From Lithospermum erythrorhizon (lineage: Eukaryota > Streptophyta > Magnoliopsida > Boraginales > Boraginaceae), in assembly GCA_019722365.1 (NCBI GenBank), contig JADFUC010001357.1, positions 310,001-374,000 of the forward strand: a stretch of DNA of 64,000 nucleotides, given 5' to 3'. A program made the position numbers and the translations under genes. Below, piece by piece: positions 46,911-60,243 of the stretch. Position 1 is the stretch's first letter. Every line of letters starts with the position of its first letter. The notes beneath the pieces were generated by a model. That model was not told where the DNA came from, searched no databases, and saw nothing but the letters and a program-made list of their open reading frames with translations.

Positions 46911-47866
46911 AATAAAGTAATACGACAAGAAAATTGATTGAATGATAAAACTTAAAAATCAAGTATTTTTAAATTTCCTCAATAACCGGAGTAACAATTT
47001 ATCTTACATTCTTACAACTAGTAATCTCATCAATGTTATAATTTTAGAGAAAGTTCATAAGCTGTTGAAGCTTTCTTGGACTCGTCATACAAAAATGAAA
47101 TATATTATCCTCCATAAGAGTTTCTCTGAAGTTCAGAACCCGTCACAATGTATTTGGTTTAACGCTACCGTTGTAATTGCCAACATTCAATAACACTAAT
47201 CGACAAGACAACCGATGCATAATAAAACGTAAATTAAAAGCATTAATAAAAGATTGCATCCCAGCTCGGCCACCAGAAGACGGTGCTCAAAAAGAATACA
47301 AGAAAGCGATTTTACTACGATATCGAGATATTGCTGGGGTCAGCGACTTATCTTCGAACGCCCCATTTTCTCCTACTCCAAACTAAGAAATGCTCTGTGC
47401 CTCCCGACTTCTATCCTCACAACTCGCTTATAATCTAAAACTTTCAAATTTATCATAACGTAGCCATAAACAATCGCATATCTGCTGTGTCAGACTTTTC
47501 TAACACATTCAACCTACAAAAAATATAATCTCTAAATCTTTTACCACTCTTAAAAACGTAATTATTATGTGATGAAATGGCCAGATTCTCTCAGATCCGG
47601 GCAGAAAGAACTCTTATATGTGAAATAGAACACTAAACATATAATGGGAACATCTCCATAACAATACTTTCCATATACGCAAATCTCAATCTTCTACGCT
47701 TTAATACTCCAAAGCTTATTACCATATACCCATACTTATACCTGCTTAAAAATTCAAAATATATATCTCTAGAACTTACCAAAATCAAAGAAGAAATAAA
47801 AATAATACTCAACACCAAAAACACCAAAAGCCTCATACATGGCCAAAAAGTGATATATGAAAAATC
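46911..47866. other. Unassigned sequence between palindrome and RING-CH duplication
   Basis: Less AT-rich than its flanks, with three short frames and no family likeness. It may be a degraded element. Confidence 0.35.
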
Positions 47867-49165
47867 CAAAGTCTTATGTAATAAGCTCCAAAACAATACC
47901 TTTCGTCACATAATCTCCACAACTCAACCAAATAACACATTACCACATAAAAATAAACTCTCTGCATGCACAAAAAATTCAGACACAACCTTGAAGACTG
48001 AGCACTCAACTATACTATACCATAGCTACAATGACTCATGATTATTGCAGAGCTAAAATGTTCACCTAATCCATCAATCAATACCCTTCTTTTGTTTTCT
48101 TCATTTTCCCCCATGTCTCTTTATTGAAACTCACACCACATAACAATAATTTGTTTGTTCTTGAATTTTGTGAGTGGTTTTTTTTATTCTCTCTTTTTCA
48201 GCATCAAATTCACTACTTTTACCATAATGTTGTTAACGTTCTTAGGTACTCGGTGTCACAAACACAATTTGATTAATATTTTTCGGATGTATTAATAATT
48301 TATTGAGCTTATATATATATATATATAATTAATTTGTTTTACTTCGAACTCTTGGATAGTAAAAAATGTCGATTCTTGAAGTACCCGCTTTAGACATAGA
48401 GCACGGTTGCCCCACCAGTTCGGTTTTAAGGGTGGAGGAGGAAGTGGAAAGTGTTTGTTTCTCCGACGTAGATGAAGGTGGTTCTTGTTACTCTCAGTTT
48501 TACTATGATTATTGTGGTTCGGAATGTGAGATAGTAGAGGAGAGGGTGGTGGCTCGACGGTTGTCTTCGGTGGGGCAGTCGGATATCTTGGTGGAGATTG
48601 ATAATGGGGTTTGTGAAGTTAAGGTGGTTTTGGAGGGGGTAGAGAGAGATTGTAGAATTTGTCATTTGGGATTGGATAGTAGTAGTGGTGAAAATGGTGG
48701 TGCTATTGAGTTGGGTTGTTCTTGTAAGGATGATTTAGCTGCTGCTCATAAGAAATGTGCTGAAACTTGGTTCAAAATCAAAGGAAACAAGTAAGTATTA
48801 CATAAAATTAAACTTGAGTTTTGTTTCTTGTTTCCTGATTCCATGCTATCACATATGTAAGGTTGATGTAAGGTTGTGTATGATCCGATCCTTATACCAT
48901 ACTTTGGTATCACATGAATAAGTTTGCGTACAATGAGACCACTTAGATGAGAGACTCTTTAGAGGCATAGTGACACGTTTTTGTCGTTGTTTGTTTGTTC
49001 GTTTCTGGTTTTAGTGTTTGGGTTGTGAATGACTTCCATTTATTATGTTTTCTTCATGATTTACTTTATTTAATCATGTTCATAAATGTATTCAGTATGT
49101 GACCAACTGTTTAGTGATGAATATTTTGAGTATTTCGATTATTATTGATGTAATATTTTAAGTTA
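47867..49165 (+). repeat. Segmental duplication, intact copy (RING-CH 5' flank, exon 1, part of intron)
   Basis: This block is repeated at the right end as two separated pieces: 47867-48035 matches 51245-51418, and 48039-49165 matches 59167-60243. The match covers non-coding flank, exon 1 and intron sequence, so the duplication was at DNA level and not through a processed transcript. Confidence 0.85.
48310..48329. repeat. Short (TA)n run upstream of RING-CH gene
   Basis: About ten TA units lie 40 bases before the start codon. The duplicate copy has TATATTTATA at the matching place (about 59441), so the run grew in this copy or shrank in the other. Confidence 0.8.
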
Positions 49166-50512
49166 TGGATCTCTGGTACATGTTTTTGAATATGATTGAT
49201 GGAATGTCTTAGTTTTCCAGTAATTAAAAAGGTAATTTGTTGATAATAATATGACTGCAAGGGAGATGATGCATATATCCTATGACTGAGGGTGAAAAAA
49301 TAAAAGGTGAGCTAATAAGGAAGAGAAAAAATAGTTGAAAAAGAAGAAGGCTAAAGTGAAATACATAGGAGAATCAGGAGATGAACTTGATGTCATGCTA
49401 CTGGAGGTTGCCTCCAAATTGTAATTTGAGATTCTCTCTTCTTTATTAAAGTAGTGACTTGACATTTGTAGATTATGTTTAACTATTTTCTCGCTCAAGA
49501 TTGTTAGTTAAGGCACTTTGGGTGCTTTGCTTCCTTTATTAATGTTGGGTTTAGATTCTTGATTATTTTATGAAGTCAGTGACATTAATAATGCTTCACT
49601 ACATGCATCTATAAATGTTTAGGTGATTGTCTTGAATTAATTAACTTAAGCATCATGCTTAAAAAATTCCTTAAGCTCCAAAGACAAAAACTCAGAATTA
49701 AATTATATCGAAATACTTCTAAGCGGACCCCAACTACTGCATGTATATGTTTTGAATGACTTTGTTACTTCTTCTGAAGGATAGGAAATATAAGACATAT
49801 TACAGTAATGTCCTACACTTTTGGAGATGCTTACTGATGATCCACTTGTTGGAATGGAACTTCAATGTAAATGTCAACTATGTTACTAGAAATGCTTTTC
49901 TGGATAAGAGTGTGAATGAGTTATTTTCCTAATACTTTCTAATTCATAAGTAAATCGTCTAACGAAAGGAGTTATACATTTACTGATAGCAAGGTAAAAA
50001 GAACCTCGCTGAATGTCCGTCGTCTGTCTGTGTAAAGATAGCTAGTACAGTCATGATGATTGTATAACAGAGGCGTTTGGCATAGTTGGAATGAAATCTG
50101 ATCTAGAACCCTTTGATTTTGTCTATTACTTGCATATATGCTTGTTGCTGATAGTTTCTCAAAAGAAAGTTGAAACATGGACCTCTGTTTCTGCTACATT
50201 TGACAATTATCTACTCCATTTTGCAAGATGAAACCTATGTTTCATTTTTGATCATTTTGTATATGTAATTTCAGGACTTGTGAGATATGTAATTCAATTG
50301 CACACAACGTTGTTGTTCCAAGCGAGGCTAACTCATTTCAACAGACAAATGAGATGCATTCCATCTCTAGCAACTCTTTGAGAGGACCAGTGTCGTCTAC
50401 TTCAGATACTCGAAGTTGTTTCAATGGTCACCGGTTCATGAATTTCCTTCTTGCTTGTATGGTATTTGCTTTCATCATATCATGGCTCTTTCACTTTGAC
50501 ATCCCATCTTGA
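48366..50512 (+). CDS. Membrane RING-CH (RINGv) E3 ubiquitin ligase-like protein
   Basis: Two exons (48366-48790 and 50275-50512, GT-AG) give 220 residues. The RING-CH domain has the C4HC3 order with correct spacing: C96, C99, C118, C120, H128, C131, C144 and C147. Its tryptophan (W135) sits in the AETWFKIKGNKTCEIC stretch. The exon junction splits the domain between the sixth and seventh ligands. One hydrophobic span (about 197-215, FMNFLLACMVFAFIISWLF) lies at the C-terminal end, so the RING faces the cytosol with a tail anchor. RING-CH proteins transfer ubiquitin from E2 enzymes to membrane or membrane-near targets. The N-terminal 90 residues are acidic and of unknown role. A damaged duplicate lies 11 kb downstream. 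Substrate is unknown. Confidence 0.93.
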
Positions 50513-51244
50513 GTAGCTCGCATGCCGGACGTGGAAGATCCCGGGATGTTTCCCAGTCTGATGAAATGGAAGATGAACTGGAATATGTAATCCTTAGTTC
50601 ATTTCCAGAGTTATGTACTCTAGAAATGTACCACACAAAGTATGTTCAGGTTCTTTGGTGTTGGAGATGTTGACTGATCTTGAAACTATTACTACAGATT
50701 TCTTAATGCCACTACTCCCAACTCCAAGAAAATGAGTACTCCGTATTGAATAGTAATGGAAATTTCTAGAAGCACTGGTAAATGGTTGACGATAATTCAG
50801 ATAGTTTCTGTATTTCAGCCCCAATAAGATATCATACAGCTTGGGCTTCCCTAAGAGAAGACATAAGCCAGACTTTGGCCCCTAAATTAACATTTTTGCT
50901 AAATTTTACCACTTAAAGCCAGATTTTGGCCCACGTGAATGCAAGATTAATACTGTGACTTTGGCCCCCAAACTAATATCGCCAGCTTAATCTCGTGATG
51001 CTTAAATTTAACGTAAACGTTAATTTGCGACTCAAAGTTGCAACTTTTGCATTCACTTACATGATTAAAATGCTACAACGACACCTTTGCACCAAAATGT
51101 AATTTAATCATTTACTCAATTTTCTCGGAAATTTATAAGGGTTGCTAATATTTCCTTCTTTCCAAATTTCGTTGGCATACTTGCAAAATCTATCACTTCC
51201 TACATTTAAAAGAAATTGGAACGTCTGACCACTCATTTTAACCT
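50513..51244. repeat. RING-CH 3' flank with repeated TTTGGCCC phrases
   Basis: Three spaced copies of (A/T)GACTTTGGCCCC or AGATTTTGGCCC occur at about 50870, 50920 and 50958. This is a non-coding repeat with the style of plant DNA-transposon ends. No gene is seen. Confidence 0.45.
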
Positions 51245-51418
51245 CAAACTCTTATTAATAAGCTCCAAAACAATACCTTTCGTCACATAATCTCCACAAC
51301 TCAACCAAATAACACGTTACCACATAAAAATAAACTCTGCATGCACCAAAATTCAGACACAACCTTCAAGTCTGAGCACTCAACTATACTATAGCATAGC
51401 TACAAGCCTACAATGATC
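51245..51418 (+). repeat. Segmental duplication, second copy, left piece
   Basis: Matches 47867-48035 with few changes: AATAAGCTCCAAAACAATACC, TTTCGTCACATAATC, CTCAACCAAATAACAC, CTCTGCATGCAC, GAGCACTCAACTATACTATA. It stops at ACAATGATCA, where the transposon insertions begin. Confidence 0.9.
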
Positions 51419-51650
51419 AGGGGCGGATTTAGCCTAACAGAGGTAATGGTACGAAATATACATTAAAAAGTTTTGAATAATTTTTGTATAATTATTAATT
51501 AATAAAGAATTTGCAAAAAAATTCTATTATGAAATAAGATTTTTTTTCTTTCTAAAATGAGTAAATGTTGTCTATCATTCAAAAGTTGAATATATTGTGA
51601 TTCGATCATAATGAACTATCAAAACGAATTTAAAGTGGTTAAGTTGACTA
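51419..51650. mobile_element. Short element fragment next to Copia-1
   Basis: Begins GGGGCGGATTTAGCC, an end phrase found on many plant non-autonomous elements, followed by AT-rich sequence. Its right limit against Copia-1 is not clear. Confidence 0.4.
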
Positions 51651-52038
51651 AGTTGATAATGAATTGATAAAAAAACTTTAATTACTACTAAAAATTGATA
51701 GAGGATAATTTCATAAATTACTTATCAATTAAACTATCAATAATATTGGTGCTTCACTTGAACCAAACCACTACAAACCTATTGTAGAAAAGAATAATCT
51801 TTTGATCGATATTAATGATACAAACAGACAATTTATACACAATAAATTTAATTGCCCCTATACAAACACTCAGGCCGAACAATCTGGAAATGCTAGAAAT
51901 AAATACAAGCCTGGAGATCTGGGAGGCGTTCTGACTTTGGCACCGCCCGAATCTCTCCAATCCCTACTCACCAATATCGCCGAAAAGATCTAGACCTATA
52001 ACTCCCGACCATGTCCCACAATGTGCAATCTCAAGACA
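51650..52038 (-). repeat. Copia-1 3' LTR (approximate)
   Basis: It shares with the other LTR, on the minus strand, GGGACATGGTCGGGAGTTAT or CGGACATGGTCGGGAGTTAT, then CGATATT-type blocks, AAATTTATTGTGTATAAA and ATATCG. The LTR starts TGTC beside the purine tract. The lower limit is set by the length of the other LTR and is uncertain. Confidence 0.65.
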
Positions 52039-54479
52039 CCCCTCGCGCCGAGTATCACGAAGATATAAACGCCCAACTCACATTGCAAAATTCAAACCGC
52101 TTTCCTCCCAAAGTCGCCAGAAAGAGCGCCGCCCATTCATTCGTAACCAGGAACACGGTGACGCTACACCTGTTCCATCCAAAATAAGATCCCACGTAAA
52201 AACGACGCCGGACTTATACGCCGTATCGCTCATGTAACATCGATTCTCGACCAAACGAAGCAAATAAACTCATAGTCGCATGGTATATCCCAAAACAACG
52301 GAGCAAAGCCTTCAACCATTTCAACCACAAGTCACTTCGCTTCCATAGCGATATTCCGCCTGGCCATTTAGCCGAGGCCACAACAATTGCTTTCTTCGCT
52401 GGCCTTCCAAGACAGCCGAGTAAGAAATTTAAAACACAATCCATCCGTAAACCGAGCCGACGAGCCGAAATGGGACAACTACCGTCACCGAAGTGTATTT
52501 ACTAAACTGACACTGGGCACACTAACCAGCCGAACAGAACTCCAAGACTACCGACAACAAAACTCGCCCCGCACTTTCGATATCGCTACCACCGCAACGC
52601 CGCTAACTGCTGATCCCGACGAGCGCATTTAAGAACTGTGGATAACACGTGAACAATAAAGTGACAAATCAGACGCGCTAATGATGATAAATCAATCGAC
52701 CCACTAAGCCGATTTATAACGCCTCCACGTCCCCGTGAAGAAATAATATTAGTCGACCGAATCTAAATCGTGATTTTGCTCCATCGGAAAGCCGATTGTG
52801 TTTAGCCTCAAGAAACTGGGGCCTCGTAAATAATATCAAGGACATATTTCCGCCTCGACTCGAATAATCCTTCTTCTGCCACTTCGCAACTTCCACTCTA
52901 AAAGTACTTCGAACGCCCAAATCCTTCATATAAAAACACGAAAGCAAAGATATCATTTCAAACTCGAGATCATAGCTGAATCATTACCCGAGATCGTCAA
53001 ATCATCAACATATACCAAAGACATAACCGAACCTTGTCCTTATATAATGTTGTAAACCGAGAATAGCCTGAATAAGATCAACAAAACCAGCGCCTCGCGT
53101 GCGCTACCAAAACCAAATGGTGTGCCTGGTCACCATACAACGACTCTCATGGCTTACAAACCATAAATTTGACGACTTTGTAAAATCCCAAGTAATTTCA
53201 TATATACTTCCTCGTGATAAACCCACTGAGAAACGCATTACGAAATCCATCCACGCAACTCCCACTACTTCACACCGCATCGCCAGAATGTTCGAATCAA
53301 GCCACCATCTTTGCCACCGGAAAGAAAAGTCAGCGATAGCTCCGGTCCCTTCAACTCTGACGGTTATGTAAAACGACCAACGAAATTTTCAAGCCAACCG
53401 CTACATCGTAACGCATATTTCCTCCCTTATGTATCTAATCGAAAATAAAGAGCCTTCGCTTCTCCGTAAATACCATACCCATGTTTCATTTTCTTCCAAT
53501 GACATCTTCCTTCGCATGGCCTCACGCCATTCGCGGATATAATATCAATGCTTTAAAAGCATTGCCCAAGACTGCTAGCTATAGCTACAAGAAAACTTCC
53601 TTGCGGCCCCACAAGAAAGTCGATTATAATTTACCGACGCGTTAATAGATATAAAGTACTACCCGAAAGTTCTGAGCAGAGGATCTGCGAGATCTGACTA
53701 TACTTGACAATATTAATCAACATAATCCCAAAAGCCTTCATTTTAAGAGGGGCACGAAAGTTCGCTGACGCCTCTAATTTGCTCACCATTCGGAATCCAA
53801 CTCCTACGGTTTCATTGGTCCCCCCGGCACTGCTGACACCACGGCATCCTCCAAATTAGCCGGGGCCACCACCCAAATGAACCAAGCCGGGCGCATCAGC
53901 CGCCGCGCAGATCGGGCCGGGTTATAATTCAACAACGGGCACATCCGGCTCCACCGAACCAACACCCCCATCGTCATCCAACATCAAACCAAAATTTCCA
54001 AGTCATCTCCATGCATTCGTAAGTTAAGCGGAAATACAATCACTAAGAATATCTCGGCAGTAGCCCCCCAACGCCAAAGTAAAAGTGATCGACTACGAAG
54101 TTCGATAATCTTTGCTTTTAACGACGACTTTAAACATCGAATACTATCTGGCCATTGCCAAGTTGGATTTATTTCATGTGCACGTTAAAGTGCTCAGAGG
54201 GGACGCAGTTGATATTCATCAACAAGCACAAAATTACAAGTATCAAGACAATTTAAGAAACGACATGAGTAACATAATGCCAAAAAAGATTTAGTATTTC
54301 AAGGATGTAGGCTAAGAATCAATCATACAAAGCCTGCAGTCAAGAATCGGGCGATGGGTTGTTAAGCACGTTCCATCTACCGTCATTTAAACGAATAAGA
54401 AGAGCTAACGAAGAATCAAAGATCTGAAGAGACGAAATTTTGACGCAAGGCAACATTATAGAAAAGTTATAAATAATCT

Positions 54480-56450
54480 ACTTACTTTCCTTCCTCGACT
54501 GGACAAGTTCTTATTCTGGGAGATATTTTTCAAATCATTTTTGACAAAAAAAGAACTTTAAACCGCTTTATCGCTTTTTAAGAATGTTTGTCAAAAGAAA
54601 ATATTTTGAAAATCTTAATATTTTTAAAACTGGAGTTTGATTTCATATTATCAAAGGGTTTAAAAGAGCTTTCCAACTCTTTTTGAATCGTCAAAATCGG
54701 AGTTATAACGTAAGTCGAAATGAATTTTTAAGTTTGACCATCGACTATACGCTCGAAGGGATCTCGCCGGTCTCAATGAGGTCTCGATGGATCGCTTTGA
54801 CCATTCTCGTAGTACCCCATCGGCATCTGGCGATCGCCATTTTAAAGCGTAGTATCCTGATAATCACATAAGCTCAGATTTCGGCAGCAAACCTTGGACG
54901 ATGGCTTTTTAGCTGTCGCTGCAGAGCATTGGCGAATAGGTGTTAGGTTAACGGCCAAAAAATGCTATTTTCCGACTCCCCCATCGAGACTCCATCAGAA
55001 ATAGCATTTTTCAATCAAGCCAACTCCATTTTAACACCTATTTAAACCCCAAATCTCCTAACTTTCCCAAACATTTTTGAGCTTTCTAAAAATACATCAT
55101 TCAAAGGTTTTATTTCTCATCTTTAAACACCAAATCTCTCAAACATGCGAGCTTTTTAATCTGAGCTATCAAAGAGCAGTTTAGTTTTGTGCCTACACTT
55201 TGAAACACGAGAATGGAAACAAAGCAGCATTCAAGGTGTTTGATGAAATGCTCAAACGGGGAATTAAGACATCTTCAAAGTCATATCTACTCTCAACAAG
55301 AAGTTCAACAACCTTCAATTTCATATCTACTTAACGGAAGGAGTTATAAATGTTCTTAAATTGTAAATCCTATCGAGCTCATCGAACATTTAAATCGTGA
55401 TAAACAACAATCTCCATTCTATAAAAAGCAGATGTCCTATTAAGCTAGATTGCTCATCATACTGTATACTTAAAGCTGCCTGAGCGTGTTGTAGGCTTAC
55501 TCAAACTAGAATTTGAGGAGATCACAGAATATTGCCACTACCGGGCTAATACGACATTAGAAATGAAAATGGAGTCAGATTCGACTGACAGAGGGAACTC
55601 GCGATTCCTCGGGTTCTAGCTGGTACTCAAGAGTTTTAAACTCCTGATCGCTGTTTCTGCCCTAAAGCAGCGAAACAAGAAGAAGAAGTCAAGTTCGGGC
55701 TTCACCAACATTTAAAGGAAGACCATCTACGATTCTGCAGAAGCCTAAAGTAAAAGAGCTGGGTCAAGCGCCAGAGATTATCGAACCTCGGCATATACCT
55801 TGTCGAAGTTTCCATCTTCTATCCCTACTCTTTATTTTCTTTCTAGTCTATATCGATATATCATAGAATTGCTGTGATTCGATTATATGCTACTGACAAT
55901 CAATATGTCGACATATAATTGAATTAACTTGTAGTATCGATATAACAAGTTTAATCGAAAGCAAACTTGAATATCTTATATCGATCGTAATTTAATATTC
56001 ATTATTAGATAGCTTGATTTGATCAATGAACTTAATCAAGTATATTCCGCACCGATCAAATCATAATTAAACTTTCTATCAAGAATGTCTTAAACTCACC
56101 CAAGATATCTTTATGTTTTGAATTACGATATGTTATATAGATATCGCTAGATCGATCAATAGCCACGAATGGACTTCTAATCGTATTATGTACCTAATGC
56201 TTGATGTTAATGCTGATCATCAACATGAAGTTTGAAAGCCATTATTGCACATAATGATCGCTAGATCGCTTTAATTATTTTATCTTTAATCTGAAGATTC
56301 ATTCGGTGAGTTCGAAACTTCGTATACTTGCTACTGCGTTATATTTGACTAAAGTTTCCATTTCAAGTAAATCGACAAAGAAGTTTTGTAAGTCGAAAAT
56401 CGGGTTAACAACCGATAAGTCCTTATTCACCCTCTATGACGCCATATAGG
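54480..56450 (+). mobile_element. Nested LTR-like insertion in Copia-1
   Basis: Composition changes sharply to AT-rich. The plus strand carries GAGCTTTCCAACTC followed by TCAAAATCGGAGTTATAACG, a phrase common in plant Gypsy LTRs, and a TATTTAAA box at about 55041 followed by a C/T-rich start region. No Copia frame continues through it. It could be a solo LTR or fragment inserted opposite to Copia-1. Borders are approximate and the family is inferred from style only. Confidence 0.4.
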
Positions 56451-58743
56451 CTACACAAAGGTTTTTGTGACATTAACATACTGAAATTCACCATAAAACA
56501 CCACACGAGACACAAATAAGTCTCGTAATCCAAATCAAAAAGTTTTCACCCCTTTTTTCCATAGTGGTAACCCACTAAACACACCTACGATCGCGACACA
56601 AACTTTATCCAAACGGGATTTTTGATCACGAAGAAAGATAAAGCACCAAACACACGCACCAGAGCATGGCGGGCAATTTTGTGTAACACCCTCATGCTTT
56701 ATATTCTAAAATTCAATACACTGTAGGAGTAATGACACCTAGATAGAAACACAAAATACATTCACCCCAAAACGCATTGTAAAAGCCATCTCCGAAAAAG
56801 CCAAGAAAGCACGACCTACATCTCGACACAATATGTCTATACTTACGCTTTGTCCTACCATATCTCCGCCGGTGAGTACCAACGCTAAGAGGCTCAAAAG
56901 TGCCAATACTCCCTCGTGAGGAAAAATATTCACGAAGACATAAGAATTCAGCATCTCATTATCACTCCTTACAACCGAATTTAGCCCGGAATCACGATGA
57001 TCATAACAAGAAATCAGAAAAAATACTTGTAAATCCCTTTCATTTTATCGACAAGAAAAATAACCAAACAAAGACGAGAAAATAATATCAATTAAAGCCA
57101 AGAAATATCGAAGCACCACAAGAGGACACAGCCGTTATAGGTCCCCTACAAATCACAATGAATCAATTCAAATAACGAGCGGTCTTACGCTTCACTACTA
57201 ACAAAAAGTGATCTCTGTGATCGCTTTCATTCGACGATTAATAATAACGCAGTTTTATTCGATAACCGATGCTAACTAGAAATAAAAGGTAAGTGCCGTA
57301 ATCGCTTCTATCTCAAGTGATTTAATTGGCCCGCGACGCCACAAATCCCAGACACCTTCCCATTCACGCAGCTGTCTCAAGCCCCCGTGGATACCGCAAA
57401 AGAGTATAGTCCATTCCGTCAACCACCGAGCCCAATCGTGATTCCTCAAGGGTATGTATAATGCAAGCATTCTTAGTAAATTTAATCACACACCGAAAAA
57501 TCGCCTAATCGTCACAAAAAATCAAATCAAGTAAGTAAACGAGGAACGATAAGATCTCAAGAATACAAAAATAGAAGATGATACACATTACCACAAGTTT
57601 AATCAAGACTGTAGAGCCGCTCTATCCGAAAGACAAACCGACAACTGTAAATGCCACAGCATTTATCACATAATAAACTCAAGCCACATGTGCTGATTGG
57701 GGAGGCACCCGAATCAACGATCCAATTGCTAGTAACTAACTTACTAGTTAATTTATCATCGTAACTGCACTATCCTGATACTCAAAAGAGACATTGAAGC
57801 CTCGGCACGCTCTCGACACGTGATCCATGGGGACTTCGATGCATTCACTCGAACCTCGCCACGGCTTCCCACAAACGTAGCCCCACGCCCGCTGCCGCCA
57901 GCCTCCCAATTTAACCAAGAACAACACCGCCACGCCATCGCCAAACCAGCCGCTAAAACTAACCATACCATTCGAACCTCGACCAGCCCCACGTCCCCAA
58001 CCTTCGGGAAACCATGCTCGTGTCGGTGATTCCCCGCGGCTCACACTACGGCAATGGGTACACTTGACGGACGCATTCCCTCGCTCTGCATCGAACAACC
58101 ATGGTCAACACAACATCCAAAGCAAATGTGAACTTCGAAGTACGAACCTGCCCGCCAGCGTAATGCAACACGGCCGTCGCAGGCCGCTGGGCTCGAGACA
58201 ACACCTACTTCTAACGGCACCAAACTTCTCCGCACGGATACCACGCTAAAAAACTCACAGCCGATCATTATCCCGTTGGGCTGAACCGCCTTCACCTAAA
58301 TCGTATTGACGCTAAAGCATCTCCGCAACGACAAAGGCGAATCTGGTCATAAAGAAATTAATCTATCCCGTGAGTACCGAAGCTCGCTAAAATAATCGCA
58401 ATCTGACATCGCCGAGGGCCGCTTACACTCATCTAACGCAGCCTTCAACCTGCTCGCGAGTACCAATCGCCAACGCCAAACCGACGCCAGAAAATCGCCC
58501 ATATCGACGAGCCTCAAAGTACGGGGACAGTTTCATGAGGGACATATCGATCGTATTTAAAATCCAATCGAACGAGCATCGCTGAACATACTTCCACTGT
58601 AACGCGGACCAGACATTGGTTCGACAATTTCCCCATCAATAAAAGTTCAAATTTTTTCTGCAATAAACGGCAAATAGAGATTTGGACCACTCATCATAAT
58701 TGTTACTCAAGTTTGGTAGCATTCAATTTACTCTGACCAGATT

Positions 58744-59129
58744 ATTATTAGAGCTTAAATAAAACCCGGTAAGTACGATCAAGTTTTCAGAGAAGCCACA
58801 GCAGCGAATTGCAGGCGACAGGATTGTCGACGAACCTGCTCAGCGAGGCGAACGGGCCGATTAATTATCCCCACCCACCGGAAGAGAAAGGCCGGACACG
58901 CGAAAGCGTAAGCAAGGTAAAAGACACCAGCCGATATTAACGATACAACGCACAATTTTATACACAATAAATTTTAATGTTCTATACAACATGTCTATCT
59001 AGTAAGGCTTTAACTGCAGACCGCCCGAACTTTTCCGGGCAGAACTATTGGCCTCTACCACGCCGGAAAGATCGTGCATTACGCGCCCACTCCATAACTC
59101 CCGACCATGTCCGACAACGTAACCTCCCA
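58744..59129 (-). repeat. Copia-1 5' LTR
   Basis: About 386 bp between the primer-site remnant and the junction with the RING-CH flank. It matches the 3' LTR in several blocks but with many differences, so the insertion is old or the sequence is of poor quality. Confidence 0.65.
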
Positions 59130-59166
59130 TATTACCTATTGGTCCGGCTATGACAAATTAATTGCC

Positions 59167-60243
59167 ATTATTGCAGAGCAAAAATGTTCACCTAATCCAT
59201 CAATCATCACCCTTCTTTTTTGTTTTCTTCATTTCCTCCCCATGTTTCTTAATTGAAACTCACCTCACATAACAATAATTTCTTTTGATCTTGAATTTGT
59301 GAGTTTGGTGTTTTTTATTATTCCTTTTCAGCATCAAATGCACTACTTTTTCTATAATGTTGTCAAATAACTTTCTTAGGTACTCAGTGTCACACTATTT
59401 GGTTAATATTTTTCTGGTATATTAATGACGTATTAAACTTATATATTTATAACCAATTAATTTTAATTTCTACCATTCTTAATTGTTGATATCTCGGATA
59501 GTCGAAATGTCGATTCTTGAAATGCCCCTTTCACATGAGGTTGCCACCGCCTCCAGTTAACAGGGGTGGAGGGAGGAAGTGGAAAGTGTTTGTTTCTCAG
59601 ACGTAGATGAAGGTGGTTCTTGTTACCTCCAGTTGGGACTATGATTATTGTGGTTCGAATGTGAGATAGTAGAGGAGAGGGTGGTGGCTCGACGGTTGTC
59701 TTCGTTGGCGCAATCGTATATTATGGTGGAAATTGATACCAAAGTCTGAAGTTAAGGTGGTTTTGGAGGGGTAGAGAGGGATTGTAGAATTTGTCATTTG
59801 GGATTGATAGCATTTAAAATGTTATGGGTGCTTAGCGAGCTGTTCTTTAAGGATGATTTAGCTGTCTATAAGAAATGTGCTTGTTCAAAATCAAGGAAAC
59901 AAGTGTCATAATGAAATTATACTTTGAGCTCTGTTTCTTGTTTCCATAGACTCCTTAGTAATAGTATTTATATATTGTTAATGTTTTATACTATTCTGAT
60001 CCTTTGCCCCATTTTAAAGTTAAACGACAGCCATAACATTCCATATTATTTGGTACCTTACTGTGATAGATACATAAGCTATTATTAGTTGCTTTGTCTG
60101 TTTCGCTTCCCCGTTTCTGATTTCCTCAATGATTTATTTTAGTTTATGTTACTTCCCGCGACTTATTTCTGCTTATAATCTACAGAATTTGTTCCGTAAT
60201 GTAATCAAAAGTGTTTCGCGGAGAATATTTTGATTATTATTGA
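59167..60243 (+). repeat. Segmental duplication, second copy, right piece
   Basis: Matches 48039-49165 from ATTATTGCAGAGC through the 5' flank, exon 1 and the first part of the intron, ending at TTATTATTGATG where Copia-2 begins. Confidence 0.9.
59507..59904 (+). pseudogene. RING-CH pseudogene, exon 1 of the damaged duplicate
   Basis: The start codon and first six codons match the intact gene apart from one change, but a stop TAA occurs at codon 18 (59558-59560). At least several one- to few-base gaps follow: the run before AGTTAACAGG is shortened, GGGGG becomes GGGG near 59770, and the DSSSGENGG region is rearranged. The segment with the histidine ligand reads CTGTCTATAAG where the intact gene has GCTGCTCATAAG, and the donor GTAAGT has become GTGTCA. 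It therefore encodes no RING-CH protein. Intron sequence continues to 60243 before Copia-2. Exon 2 is not seen in the window and may lie beyond the right edge. Confidence 0.9.

Larger units (their letters stand above)
51650..59129 (-). mobile_element. Copia LTR retrotransposon (Copia-1), degraded
   Basis: Read on the minus strand, the parts come in Ty1/Copia order. A primer site remnant resembling the initiator-Met tRNA complement (CTGGTCAGAG) lies at about 58731. The gag core LKAALDECK is at about 58420-58450 and the zinc-knuckle remnant KCTHC at about 58050-58065. The protease active site WIVDSGAS is at 57701-57724. The reverse transcriptase YVDD is at 53001-53012, followed by MKDLG at about 52918-52930. 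RNase H remnants (HATMSLF region) lie at about 52270-52400. A purine tract GAGGGG precedes the 3' LTR at 52039. Frames are broken everywhere by stops and indels, so it cannot be autonomous. A separate LTR-like insertion sits at about 54.48-56.45 kb. Copia-1 splits the duplicated RING-CH flank. Confidence 0.85.

Noticed and set aside
47177..47386. 69-codon frame left of the RING-CH duplication
   Set aside because: No domain, no neighbouring exon in phase and no sign of a start context; left as unassigned sequence.
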